From NCBI GenBank assembly GCA_030620255.1, contig JAUXFB010000013.1:1-11292 (forward strand): DNA of 11,292 nt, given 5' to 3'. Positions 1 to 7,714 of this stretch are shown here, one piece after another. Every line of letters starts with the position of its first letter. Position 1 is the stretch's first letter. This stretch comes from Candidatus Aminicenantota bacterium (GTDB lineage: Bacteria > Acidobacteriota > Aminicenantia > UBA2199). The notes under the pieces are model-generated. The model did not search any database, was not told the DNA's origin, and saw only the letters and a list, made by a program, of their open reading frames with translations. The position numbers and the translations under genes were made by a program.

Positions 1-1824
1 AATAAATTTTTAAAAAAAAATAAAGGGCTTAATAATTTTGAAAAGCTTTCTAAAGATGGCACTTTTTCTCCTTTATGGAGTACTGAACCACCGATTTCAC
101 CTGTTGCTTGGTCAACATTCTCAACTGGTGTAAATCCAGGAAGACATAACATTTTTGATTTTTTAACTACTGATAGAAGAACTTATATGCCCAAATTGGC
201 TACTTCTGATATACTTCCTCCAAAGAGGGTTATAAGATTGGGTAAGCTTGCTATCCCTGTTTCGAAACCTAAAATTGAATGGATGAGGAAGAGCAGAAGC
301 TTTTGGAAAATTGTTAGCAGTAAGGGGATTTTTTCAACTGTATTAAGGGTCCCATTTACTTTCCCTGCTGAAAAGTTTTATGGCTGTATGCTTTCCGGGC
401 TTGGCACTCCGGATTTAAGAGGTTCCCAGGGAAGTTTTACTTTTTATTCAGATGGGGATAAAGAAGACTTTGATATTTCTGAAGGGGTTTTTGAGAAGCT
501 GGAGAAGATTTCCGAGAATGAATATAAAGCTATTATAAAAGGTCCTGTAAATCCTTTTTTAAGTGATAATCCTGTTCTACAAACTGAATTTAAATTAACC
601 ATAAATAGAGAGAATAAATCTGCTGTTGTTAAACTTGGTAAAGAGAAAATTGATCTTAAACAAGGAGATCTTTCTAAATGGACGAGAGTAGAATTTAAGG
701 TTGGATTTATTAAGATATCTGGTATTGCTCAATGGGTACTTGAAAGTATGGACCCAGTCAAGTTGTATCTTTCTCCCTTAAATATTGACCCTGCCAGTCC
801 TTCCATGCCTGTTTCTCACCCAAAAATATTTTCTGTATATCTCACGAAAATGTTAGGACCATTTGCAACTCTGGGCATGGCTGAGGACACATGGGCATTA
901 AATGAAAGAATTTTGTCTGAAGAAGCTTTTGTTCAACAAGTATATAATAACCAGATTGAAAGAGAGAAAGTTTTTTTTGATTCATTCAAGAAATTTAAAA
1001 ATGGCCTTATAGTTCAGGTATTTGAATCAACAGATAGAATACAACATATGTTTTGGAGATATTTTAAAGACTCAGGTTCTCCAGCGGATAAGCCTTCAAA
1101 AAAAGAGATTGTTACAAATTCTGTTTATAATATCTATAAGGCAATGGATGACTTTTTAGGAAAATTGTTTAAAGTTATGAAAAAGGATGATTTACTAATA
1201 GTTGTTTCTGATCATGGCTTTGGCCCATTTAATAGGGAATTTCATCTTAATTCATGGCTTCATAAAGAGGGGTTTCTTATTTTAAAGGATGGGAAGATAG
1301 AAAGTGGCAAGTGGTATGCGGATGTTGATTGGTCTAAATCAAAAGCTTATGGGCAGGGGTTGAATGGAATATTTTTAAATATGAAAGAAAGAGAAAAATA
1401 TGGTATTGTGAATAATGGAAAGGAAGCTGAATCAATAAAAAATGAAATTAAAGAGAAATTAAAGAAAATAGTTGATCCTAAGACAAATAAACTTGTATTT
1501 AAAGCGGTTTATAAACGTGAGGAGATTTATAAAGGTGCATATACTCAAAACGCACCCGATATTGTTGTAGGATATAATGTTGGTTGCCGTGTATCCTGGG
1601 AATCAGCAGTAAACTATGTTGGTAATGAATTATTCTCTGATAATATAAGAATGTGGAGTGGTGACCATGCTTTTACAAGAGATCAGATACCGGGAATTTT
1701 ATTTTGTAACAGGAAGATAAATAATTTGAACCCATCGCTTCTTGATATATCTCCAACTGTTCTCTCTGTTTTTGGAATTAAAAAAAATCCCTTTATAGAG
1801 GGTAAAGATTTAGAGGTTAGTTAA
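1..1824 (+). CDS. AlkP-superfamily phosphohydrolase/phosphomutase, 5' end cut by window
   Basis: The open frame runs from the first base, so the true start lies upstream; the ATG at 187 is internal, because the preceding in-frame codons encode the conserved PPISPVAWSTFSTG segment. That segment carries the presumed nucleophile Ser (nt 97-99), aligned with the Thr of nucleotide pyrophosphatases. Metal ligands are visible as DRIQH (Asp nt 1033, His nt 1045), SDHGFGPF (nt 1207) and GDH (His nt 1666). These match the COG3379-type branch of the alkaline phosphatase superfamily. There is no CxPxR motif, so it is not a formylglycine sulfatase. The expected N-terminal first metal Asp (as in the LGMDGMD of the next gene) lies outside the window. 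It is paralogous to the next gene across its whole length, including a shared GLGTPD/GMGTPD motif. The physiological substrate is unknown; an envelope phosphoester or phosphonate-like group is inferred. Family call sure, substrate open. Confidence 0.9.
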   Translation, partial: NKFLKKNKGLNNFEKLSKDGTFSPLWSTEPPISPVAWSTFSTGVNPGRHNIFDFLTTDRRTYMPKLATSDILPPKRVIRLGKLAIPVSKPKIEWMRKSRSFWKIVSSKGIFSTVLRVPFTFPAEKFYGCMLSGLGTPDLRGSQGSFTFYSDGDKEDFDISEGVFEKLEKISENEYKAIIKGPVNPFLSDNPVLQTEFKLTINRENKSAVVKLGKEKIDLKQGDLSKWTRVEFKVGFIKISGIAQWVLESMDPVKLYLSPLNIDPASPSMPVSHPKIFSVYLTKMLGPFATLGMAEDTWALNERILSEEAFVQQVYNNQIEREKVFFDSFKKFKNGLIVQVFESTDRIQHMFWRYFKDSGSPADKPSKKEIVTNSVYNIYKAMDDFLGKLFKVMKKDDLLIVVSDHGFGPFNREFHLNSWLHKEGFLILKDGKIESGKWYADVDWSKSKAYGQGLNGIFLNMKEREKYGIVNNGKEAESIKNEIKEKLKKIVDPKTNKLVFKAVYKREEIYKGAYTQNAPDIVVGYNVGCRVSWESAVNYVGNELFSDNIRMWSGDHAFTRDQIPGILFCNRKINNLNPSLLDISPTVLSVFGIKKNPFIEGKDLEVS

Positions 1825-1825
1825 A

Positions 1826-3796
1826 GTGAAAAGAAGAGAATTTATTAAAAATACAGGTGTTTTGCTTGCAGCATCTCCATTTATGAATTTTGTTTCAAAT
1901 TTCTCATCACAAAAAAGGATGATTGTTCTTGGTATGGATGGTATGGATCCTTTAATAGTTTATAATTTGATGAAAAAAGGAGAATTGCCAAATTTAAGGA
2001 AACTTGCTGAAATGGGATCTTTTACAAAGCTCAGGACTACGATTCCTCCGCAGAGTCCGGTTGCATGGAGTAGCTTTATAACAGGAGCTGATCCTGGAGT
2101 TTATGGTATTTATGATTTTATTCATAGAGATCCGTCAAATTATTTCCCAATTTTCTCACAAAGTGAGACAATTCCCTCTGAATGGATGGTAAAAATCGGG
2201 AAATACAAAATACCATTAAAGTCAGGGAAGGTTGTTTTAAAGAGAGAAGGTACAGCTTTCTGGGATTATCTTGAAAAGAGAGACATTGAAGCTACAATTT
2301 TTAAAGTTCCAGGTAATTATCCACCATCGAAAAGTGGACAAAGGACTATTTCAGGTATGGGAACACCAGATATTACAGGTGGGTATGGAATGTATACTTT
2401 ATATACTACAGATGAAGAAGAAGCACAAAAGGATATTTCTCCAAGTCATCTATATTATGCTTATATAAATGAACATGATGTGATGGAAGATGGCATCATT
2501 GAAGGACCAGCAAATGACTTGATAAAAGAGAGTGAGAGTATAAGTGTTCCTTTTAAAGTATATTTGGATTACAAACATAAGACAGCAAGAATAGATATCC
2601 AGGGTAAGGAGATATTAATATCTGAGAAAGAGTACTCGGATTGGGTAGAAATTGAATTTCCTTTAATAAAGAATATAAAGAGTATCTATGGTATGGTAAA
2701 ATTTTACCTTCTTGAACTTGGGAAAAGGTTCAGATTATATATATCTCCTGTTCATGTTAGCCCTGCTCATCCTGCAATGACTATAAGTACTCCTTCGTAT
2801 TATAGTAAGGAATTGGCAGAAAAAAATGGTTTGTTTCATACAATAAGTTTGCCAGCTGACACAAAAGCCTTAAGCCAGCAGACATTTTCAATGGAAAATT
2901 TTCTTCATCAGAATGAGTCTGTTTTTAATGAGAGTGAAAAAATCTTTGATTATGAATTCCAGAGGTTTTTAAATAAAAAGAAAGGATTTTTATTTTTCTA
3001 TTTTTCGGAACTTGATCAGGGTCAGCATATGATGTGGGCTTTGAATGATAAGCAGCATCCTTATTTTCATGCTAAAGAAAGTAAGAAATTTTGGAATGAA
3101 CGAGATGAACTTTATAGAAAACATGATAGGATCCTTGGTAAAGTGCTCAAGAAATTGCCAAAGGATGTACCTATTATTGTTATGTCAGACCATGGATTTG
3201 CACCCTTTAGACGAAAAGTTAATATTAATACATGGCTTTATAAAGAGGGGTATTTGAAATTGAGTGTTGATAATATATCCGATGATATCTCTATTCTTGA
3301 ATATGCTGATTGGAATAGAACTAAGAGTTATGCAATTGGTTTAAATGGTCTTTATATTAATTTAAAGGGGAGAGAGAGAGAAGGTGTTGTTACAAAAACG
3401 GAAAAAAGGAAGTTACTTGAAGAAATTAAATCAAAACTTGAAATGTTAAGAGACCCGTTAAATGGAAAGAAAGTTATAAGTAATGCATATATATCAGAGG
3501 ATCATTTTTCTAAAGATTTCCTTGGTAGAGCTCCAGATATAATTATTGGATATAATAGGGGGTATAGAACTGATGATTCTTCTGCTATTGGAAATTTAAT
3601 GTCAGATTCGATAAAGGACAATTTGAACTGGTGGTCAGGGGACCATTGTGTTGATCCTGTGGTAGTACCGGCTACTTTTATTTCAAATTTTAAAATAAAT
3701 AAAAAGTTTCCTGCTATAAAGGATATTACCCCAACAATTCTAAAACATTTTGGGATTAACCCCCCTCCATCTATAACAGGGAAATCATTAATTTAG
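1826..3796 (+). CDS. AlkP-superfamily phosphohydrolase with Tat-type leader
   Basis: A 656-residue hydrolase starting at GTG one base after the previous stop, with AGAGG about nine bases upstream. The N-terminus KRREFIK plus a short hydrophobic stretch (residues 11-22) is a twin-arginine leader, suggesting export in folded, metal-loaded form; no clear AxA cleavage site is seen, so it may stay anchored. The AlkP core follows: first metal Asp38 in LGMDGMD, nucleophile Ser77 in QSPVAWSSF, Asp397/His401 in DQGQH, Asp455/His456 in SDHGFAPF, and His607 in GDH. The family's complete two-metal set is therefore present. It is a diverged tandem duplicate of the upstream gene; the insert between nucleophile and C-terminal metal sites (about residues 110-390) differs most and likely sets substrate choice. 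No CxPxR sulfatase signature. Substrate not recognised. Confidence 0.9.
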   Translation: MKRREFIKNTGVLLAASPFMNFVSNFSSQKRMIVLGMDGMDPLIVYNLMKKGELPNLRKLAEMGSFTKLRTTIPPQSPVAWSSFITGADPGVYGIYDFIHRDPSNYFPIFSQSETIPSEWMVKIGKYKIPLKSGKVVLKREGTAFWDYLEKRDIEATIFKVPGNYPPSKSGQRTISGMGTPDITGGYGMYTLYTTDEEEAQKDISPSHLYYAYINEHDVMEDGIIEGPANDLIKESESISVPFKVYLDYKHKTARIDIQGKEILISEKEYSDWVEIEFPLIKNIKSIYGMVKFYLLELGKRFRLYISPVHVSPAHPAMTISTPSYYSKELAEKNGLFHTISLPADTKALSQQTFSMENFLHQNESVFNESEKIFDYEFQRFLNKKKGFLFFYFSELDQGQHMMWALNDKQHPYFHAKESKKFWNERDELYRKHDRILGKVLKKLPKDVPIIVMSDHGFAPFRRKVNINTWLYKEGYLKLSVDNISDDISILEYADWNRTKSYAIGLNGLYINLKGREREGVVTKTEKRKLLEEIKSKLEMLRDPLNGKKVISNAYISEDHFSKDFLGRAPDIIIGYNRGYRTDDSSAIGNLMSDSIKDNLNWWSGDHCVDPVVVPATFISNFKINKKFPAIKDITPTILKHFGINPPPSITGKSLI

Positions 3797-3805
3797 GAGG
3801 AAGAA

Positions 3806-3994
3806 ATGGCAAAGAAAGTAAAATTGAGTAAAGAGAGTTTACAAAAGGCTGAAGAAATTATTACTTTTCATGGTTATTCATCTCTTGATGAATTAATTGA
3901 GGATTTAATAAATAAAGAGTATGAAAAAATTAAGTCTGATGATAATAAAGAAGAACTTGCTGAAAAGTTAACAGGTCTTGGTTATATCTCTTAA
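3806..3994 (+). CDS. small ribbon-helix-helix-like protein with GLGYIS tail
   Basis: A 62-residue protein with a strong GGAGGAAG Shine-Dalgarno just before its ATG, so it is a real gene despite its size. Residues 1-7 (AKKVKLS) would form a strand, 8-25 a first helix ending in Gly-Tyr, and 26-42 (SLDELIEDLINKEYEKI) a second helix: the strand-helix-helix pattern of CopG/Arc-type DNA-binding proteins. After a charged linker it ends in EELAEKLTGLGYIS. From memory, similar L-x-x-LGY-(I/V/L) endings occur at the C-termini of many TPR-linked sulfatases and AlkP proteins. It lies between two hydrolase genes and a membrane protein gene, with its stop directly abutting the next ATG. It could be an operon regulator, or an adaptor binding its neighbours through the tail; the sequence does not decide between them. 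Confidence 0.8.
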   Translation: MAKKVKLSKESLQKAEEIITFHGYSSLDELIEDLINKEYEKIKSDDNKEELAEKLTGLGYIS

Positions 3995-4816
3995 ATGATC
4001 CAAAAAATTAATTGTTTTATAACAAAAACATTTAGTGTTGTTTTATTTCCTTTCAAATTTATAAATGATTTCTGGGGGATACTATTTTTAAGCATTTTAT
4101 CATCATTTGTTGTATTAATAATTTATAAGTATGTTTCCTCCCCAAAAAGAATTAAAGAAGTAAAAAACAAGATTAAATCTAATATACTTGCAATAAGGAT
4201 ATATAGGGATTTCTGGAAAGTTATTTTAAGTTCTTTTTTTAAGAGCCTGTTTTATACATTGAAATATTTTATTTTGAATTTTGGTCCTGTTCTAATAATA
4301 ATTTTGATCTTAGGTCCTGTTTTTATGCAAATGGAAATAAGATATGGAATGAGGCCCTTAAAAATTGGTGAGAGCTTTGTTGTAAAAGCAAGATTTAGCT
4401 CAGACATTAATGATTTGAATATTGAACTTTTAAAGAATAAAGATTTTAAAACCTTAATGAATCCTGTTTTTATTAGAGCCAAAAAAGAAGTGAACTGGAA
4501 ATTGAAAACGATTAACAAAGGGTTTACTGAGGTTGAAATAAAAGTAAATAGTAAAATATATAAAAAGAGATTGATTGTTGGTGATTCAAAAGGAGCTCTT
4601 TCAAGAAAAAAAATGGCTAAATCATCAATTGATCATTTCATATATCCAGTGGAACCTCTTTTATCTCAAAAAGGTAGTCTGGAATATATCTATGTTAAAT
4701 ACCCTTCCAAACTTATATCCTTTCTTGGATTAAAGATTCATTGGATAATATACTATTTGATTTTTGTTACAATGATAGTACTTGCTTTAAGAAAAAAATT
4801 TGGAGTTGAGTTCTAA
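3995..4816 (+). CDS. three-helix membrane protein with large insert, partner of AlkP genes
   Basis: A 273-residue protein whose ATG touches the preceding TAA. There is no good ribosome site of its own, so translation is probably coupled to the small gene. Predicted layout: helix 1 (about 27-46), a basic loop SSPKRIKEVKNKIKSN continuing to residue 80, helix 2 (about 92-111), an extramembrane beta-rich region (115-245) and helix 3 (about 249-266) with a KKFGVEF tail. The positive loop should be cytoplasmic, which places the insert outside. The RYGMRPLKIGE and LKIHWI segments resemble, from memory, an unnamed membrane family seen near AlkP/sulfatase-like genes in other uncultured bacteria. The order helix, charged loop, helix, domain, helix faintly recalls the Oxa1/EMC3/DUF106 superfamily, but this is only a topology hint. 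Likely acts with the exported hydrolases; function unknown. Confidence 0.85.
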   Translation: MIQKINCFITKTFSVVLFPFKFINDFWGILFLSILSSFVVLIIYKYVSSPKRIKEVKNKIKSNILAIRIYRDFWKVILSSFFKSLFYTLKYFILNFGPVLIIILILGPVFMQMEIRYGMRPLKIGESFVVKARFSSDINDLNIELLKNKDFKTLMNPVFIRAKKEVNWKLKTINKGFTEVEIKVNSKIYKKRLIVGDSKGALSRKKMAKSSIDHFIYPVEPLLSQKGSLEYIYVKYPSKLISFLGLKIHWIIYYLIFVTMIVLALRKKFGVEF

Positions 4817-4853
4817 TTAAAAATATGGTAGTAAAACACATTATTTGTTTTTT

Positions 4854-4862
4854 TGATATAAT
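4854..4862 (+). promoter_or_regulatory. extended -10 promoter with near-leaderless start
   Basis: TGATATAAT matches an extended -10 box (TGnTATAAT) exactly. No good -35 is present at 16-18 nt spacing (best is AAAACA), which is tolerated for extended -10 promoters. The start point would fall near 4869, only one or two bases before the ATG at 4871, and no Shine-Dalgarno precedes that ATG. A leaderless transcript is therefore predicted. A TAA at 4859-4861, in frame with the downstream gene, rules out an upstream start. Confidence 0.55.
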
Positions 4863-4870
4863 ACAAATCC

Positions 4871-5323
4871 ATGAACTATTTCTTGCATTATTTTTTACAC
4901 GATCGAAAATTTTGGGTAGTTCGGATTGTATTTCCAGCTACTGTGGGATTGGCAGTTATGGATTTTTTAACTTATATTTTCAATCCCCCGGGTATATCTA
5001 ACTTTTGGATTTGCAGAATTATCGCGATTTTGGCAATACTATCTGTGATTGCTTATGGAGTGTATCTCTATATTACTCCTAAAAAAGAAAAAAGAGTCAC
5101 AGAGGACCAAGCTATTTTTGAAGAGAAAAGAGAAAAAGAGTTCAGAAAAATTATTGAAGAAAACCCGGGATTCCAGAGCTTTTGTTATACATGTGTACAT
5201 TTCAACCAGAAAATCAGGGCATGTTCATTGAACATAAAAAATCCAAAAGCCAGGAATATGAAGCTTAGCGAAAAATATACATATTGCCTTTATTGGGAGA
5301 CTTTGGGTTCAAAAATAATTTAA
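4871..5323 (+). CDS. two-helix membrane protein with C-terminal four-cysteine motif
   Basis: A 150-residue protein of no family I recognise. Two hydrophobic helices lie at about 15-36 and 46-68, followed by a basic, charged linker (70-98) and a soluble tail. The tail holds Cys105, Cys108 (CYTC), Cys118 and Cys139, with His110 next to the first pair. This spacing suits a zinc or iron-sulfur site. The KKEKR after helix 2 predicts a cytoplasmic tail, where such a cluster would be stable. It has its own extended -10 promoter and does not overlap its neighbours, so it is not clearly part of the AlkP operon. ATG at 4871 is preferred because it precedes helix 1; the next in-frame ATG (codon 30) would cut helix 1. 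Existence is well supported; function is unknown. Confidence 0.75.
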   Translation: MNYFLHYFLHDRKFWVVRIVFPATVGLAVMDFLTYIFNPPGISNFWICRIIAILAILSVIAYGVYLYITPKKEKRVTEDQAIFEEKREKEFRKIIEENPGFQSFCYTCVHFNQKIRACSLNIKNPKARNMKLSEKYTYCLYWETLGSKII

Positions 5324-5375
5324 TTCATCAAGAGTAAAATTCTGACCCTCGAAATATATGAAATATATAAATTAA

Positions 5376-5404
5376 TTGAAAAAATAGTAAATCTTATTTA
5401 TAAT
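5376..5404 (+). promoter_or_regulatory. sigma-70-type promoter for the FGE-like gene
   Basis: TTGAAA (5376-5381) is followed at exactly 17 nt by TATAAT (5399-5404), an almost ideal vegetative promoter. The start point would lie near 5411, at the GAAGG ribosome site, giving a leader of about ten bases before the ATG at 5422. AT-rich sequence makes chance -10 boxes common, but the correct spacing to a near-consensus -35 supports this one. Confidence 0.6.
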
Positions 5405-5421
5405 TATAAAGAAGGTTTAAA

Positions 5422-6195
5422 ATGTTTTTTACTAGATTGTTTAATAGAAAAAAATGGGACAAATTTAGAAAAGATCTTACACAGGGAATTATTGGGAATA
5501 TGCTGTCTATTCCTTCCGGGTCATTTCTAATGGGATCTAATAATGGTGAGCTGGATGAAAGGCCTGTTCATAATGTTTTAATTGATAGCTTTTATATGGG
5601 TGAATATGAGATTACTCAGAAAGAATGGTATGAAGTTATGGAAACAAAACCATGGGAAAACTTAAAATATGCAAAAGCAGGTGATAATTATCCAGTTGTT
5701 AATGTAAGTTGGTATGATGTAAAAGATTTCATTGAAAGGCTTAGTGACTTAACAAGGAAAATTTTCAGGTTACCTACAGAAGCAGAATGGGAATATGCAT
5801 GTAGGGCTGGTTCATCTTCAAAATTCTTCCATGGTTCATTCAAATATGGTCTTTCAAATTATGCATGGTATTATGATAATGCTTTTAAAAAAGATGAAAT
5901 GTATGGGCATGAAAAAGGTAAAAAAATCCCCAACAAATGGGGGCTTTATGATATGTTAGGAAATGTATATGAATGGTGTTCTGATTGGTACGTAAATGAT
6001 TATTACAATAAGTCACCTATAAATAATCCAAAAGGACCACGTTATGGTTCACATAAGGTAATTCGTGGGGGCGATTGGTCAAGGACCGATTATTTTCTCA
6101 GAGTTTCTTCAAGAAGGTATTATTCTCCCCATAACAAGGATTCCTTTATTGGTTTTCGGATTGTGATGGATATTGAGTCAAATGATGAAAATTAA
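5422..6195 (+). CDS. FGE/SUMF1-fold protein lacking the catalytic cysteines
   Basis: A 257-residue protein covering the formylglycine-generating enzyme fold: IPSGSFLMGS (30-39), ERPVHNVLIDSFYMGEYEIT (46-65), PVVNVSWYDV (91-100), RLPTEAEWEYACRAG (116-130), GLYDMLGNVYEWCSDWY (174-190), VIRGGDW (213-219) and GFRIV (244-248). True copper-dependent FGEs have two cysteines about five residues apart between the RGG and GFR motifs; here that stretch (RGGDWSRTDYFLRVSSRR) has none, so sulfatase activation is unlikely. There is no signal peptide and the N-terminus is basic, so a cytoplasmic location is predicted. The ATG follows GAAGG. The fold also serves EgtB-like, PvdO-like and ligand-binding roles; none is specifically indicated. 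No sulfatase with CxPxR occurs nearby, consistent with a non-FGE role. Confidence 0.9.
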   Translation: MFFTRLFNRKKWDKFRKDLTQGIIGNMLSIPSGSFLMGSNNGELDERPVHNVLIDSFYMGEYEITQKEWYEVMETKPWENLKYAKAGDNYPVVNVSWYDVKDFIERLSDLTRKIFRLPTEAEWEYACRAGSSSKFFHGSFKYGLSNYAWYYDNAFKKDEMYGHEKGKKIPNKWGLYDMLGNVYEWCSDWYVNDYYNKSPINNPKGPRYGSHKVIRGGDWSRTDYFLRVSSRRYYSPHNKDSFIGFRIVMDIESNDEN

Positions 6196-6238
6196 TTTTT
6201 TTATTTGTTTATAAAATAAAAAGATGAAGAGGTGAATT

Positions 6239-6760
6239 GTGTATGAAACTTCTCATTTGGAACTATTTTCAACAATATTATATATCTTATTAATATTCCT
6301 TTCCGTTATTATTTCAGTAATGGGGAGTATGATTATAATTACTTATTTAACAAGAAGGACAATCTATGTAAAAGAAGAAATCGTAAAAAACAGAAATATT
6401 GGGATTGCCCTTGTGTTAAGTTCTTTTATTTGGACTATAGGGAGAATGTGTATTGAAACCATAAGGCCGATTATGAATGTTTGGTATAATACATATGCTT
6501 CCGGGTTTAGCTTAAAATCAGTTTTAATATTTGTGTTGGGAATTTTAGGTTCTCTCCTAATTGCTTTAATTATTGGCGCAATAATTGTTTTTCTTTCTAT
6601 GAGAATTTTAATGGTAATAAACAAAGATATTAATGAATGGGAGGAAATTAAAAGAGGGAATACAGCTGTTGCTTTAATCATAAGTATTACAGTAGTTGTT
6701 GTAGGTATGTTTTTCGAATCGATTGTTAGTAATTTAGTTATTAATTTATTTAATTTTTGA
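6239..6760 (+). CDS. DUF350-like four-helix inner-membrane protein
   Basis: A 173-residue protein starting at GTG with GAGGTG about five bases upstream; the ATG at 6243 is in another frame and stops quickly. Four hydrophobic helices lie at about 10-36, 52-72, 93-122 and 141-165. The protein is an internal repeat of two hairpins: VKEEIVKNRNIGIALVLSS in the first half corresponds to WEEIKRGNTAVALIISI in the second. The EEIKxGNxAVA pattern with paired helices is typical of the DUF350 family, whose biochemical role is not established. Its stop codon overlaps or lies just before the following transglutaminase-like gene, so the two are probably co-translated. The FGE-like gene 43 nt upstream may share the transcript. 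Confidence 0.75.
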   Translation: MYETSHLELFSTILYILLIFLSVIISVMGSMIIITYLTRRTIYVKEEIVKNRNIGIALVLSSFIWTIGRMCIETIRPIMNVWYNTYASGFSLKSVLIFVLGILGSLLIALIIGAIIVFLSMRILMVINKDINEWEEIKRGNTAVALIISITVVVVGMFFESIVSNLVINLFNF

Positions 6761-6768
6761 ATTTAAAA

Positions 6769-7698
6769 ATGCAAAAAAGAAGATTTCCTGTTCTGGATAT
6801 TTTTATTATTTTTATTATTTGTGTTCTTATTATGTATTTTTTAGATGGAAAGAAGAGTGATATTTTAGCTTTTTATTCGGATTTTCCAATTCATGACATT
6901 TCTGAAATTAATAAAATGAAAAGTCGTGCAAATAAAATAGATTTAAAAGATACAATTAAAGAAAAGAAAAAAAGGGATAAAAAGATTTTAAGAAAGTTTA
7001 AATGGGTGGACCCTGGAAGAGTAAAAAGAGAAACTTTTTTTTTTATTTTAGAGAAAGCAATAAAAGAGGAGTTTAAAAGCTTTGGAATAAATCCTATGAT
7101 CTCACACCCTCTTTATCGTAAAAACAAGGGGTTTAAAGTAATTGGAAGAAGAGATTTTTTTATAAATAAAAAGATTGTTGAAAAGACATATATTATTATT
7201 GATTATAGACAGGTTTATGAGAGAAACTTAAAATATTTTTTTGATTTAACAGAAGCCTTATGTGTTTCTGCTGATATGTTGAAGGGAACAGACCCTATGC
7301 CAAAGTTTCTCGCTTTTGTTCAAAATATTAGATTTAAAAAACCTCCTGATTATTATAAAGGGAAATTTATTAACAATTTTTTTACACCTCTTTTATGTAT
7401 TTATGAACAATATGGAGATTGTGATTCGAAATCTATATTGTTGGCTGAATTCCTTGGGTCTGTCCAGGATTCCAAAGAGAAAACAGCTATAGTTTTAGTA
7501 AGGGGGAACGGCCTCTCTCATGCACTTTTGGCAGTTAACCGAAAACCCCTTCCTGGCATGACATCTCTGTTTGATTATAAAAAAGGATATTTTATTATTA
7601 TTGAAACTAGTTCACCTGGATGGGCTCCTGGTTTTATAAGTAAACGTATTGTAGATACTATAAAATCCGGTTTTTTTAGAATGATTGAATTAAATTAA
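6769..7698 (+). CDS. membrane-anchored transglutaminase-like protein
   Basis: A 309-residue protein. I chose ATG at 6769; a TTG at 6757 overlapping the upstream stop is possible, and neither has a clear ribosome site. One N-terminal helix (about 10-25) anchors it, with the rest probably outside the cytoplasm. After a basic linker rich in Lys comes a C-terminal domain with YGDCDSKS (Cys218), LSHALLAV (His251) and YFIIIETS (Glu279). This matches the Cys-His-acidic triad order of transglutaminase-like cysteine peptidases, with Glu where Asp is usual. LVRGNGLSH and SPGWAPGF follow the usual strand positions. Such domains cleave or cross-link peptides; the substrate is not evident. The pairing with a DUF350-like gene suggests a joint envelope role. 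Family call is from motifs only. Confidence 0.75.
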   Translation: MQKRRFPVLDIFIIFIICVLIMYFLDGKKSDILAFYSDFPIHDISEINKMKSRANKIDLKDTIKEKKKRDKKILRKFKWVDPGRVKRETFFFILEKAIKEEFKSFGINPMISHPLYRKNKGFKVIGRRDFFINKKIVEKTYIIIDYRQVYERNLKYFFDLTEALCVSADMLKGTDPMPKFLAFVQNIRFKKPPDYYKGKFINNFFTPLLCIYEQYGDCDSKSILLAEFLGSVQDSKEKTAIVLVRGNGLSHALLAVNRKPLPGMTSLFDYKKGYFIIIETSSPGWAPGFISKRIVDTIKSGFFRMIELN

Positions 7699-7714
7699 TT
7701 AATAATTAAATCTC

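Noticed and set aside
187..189. ATG at 187 as the start of the first hydrolase
   Set aside because: The reading frame is open back to base 1 and encodes the conserved nucleophile segment, so this Met is internal.
1..3796. Sulfatase annotation for the two AlkP proteins
   Set aside because: Neither has the CxPxR formylglycine motif; both have a Ser-Pro-Val-Ala-Trp nucleophile region and COG3379-like metal motifs.
5342..5348. CTGACCC as a relic of the GGGTCAGG palindrome
   Set aside because: Only seven bases match and there is no partner arm; chance is sufficient.
6364..6681. 105-codon minus-strand frame within the DUF350-like gene
   Set aside because: It mirrors the membrane helices of the plus-strand gene, which has a clear repeat structure and ribosome site.
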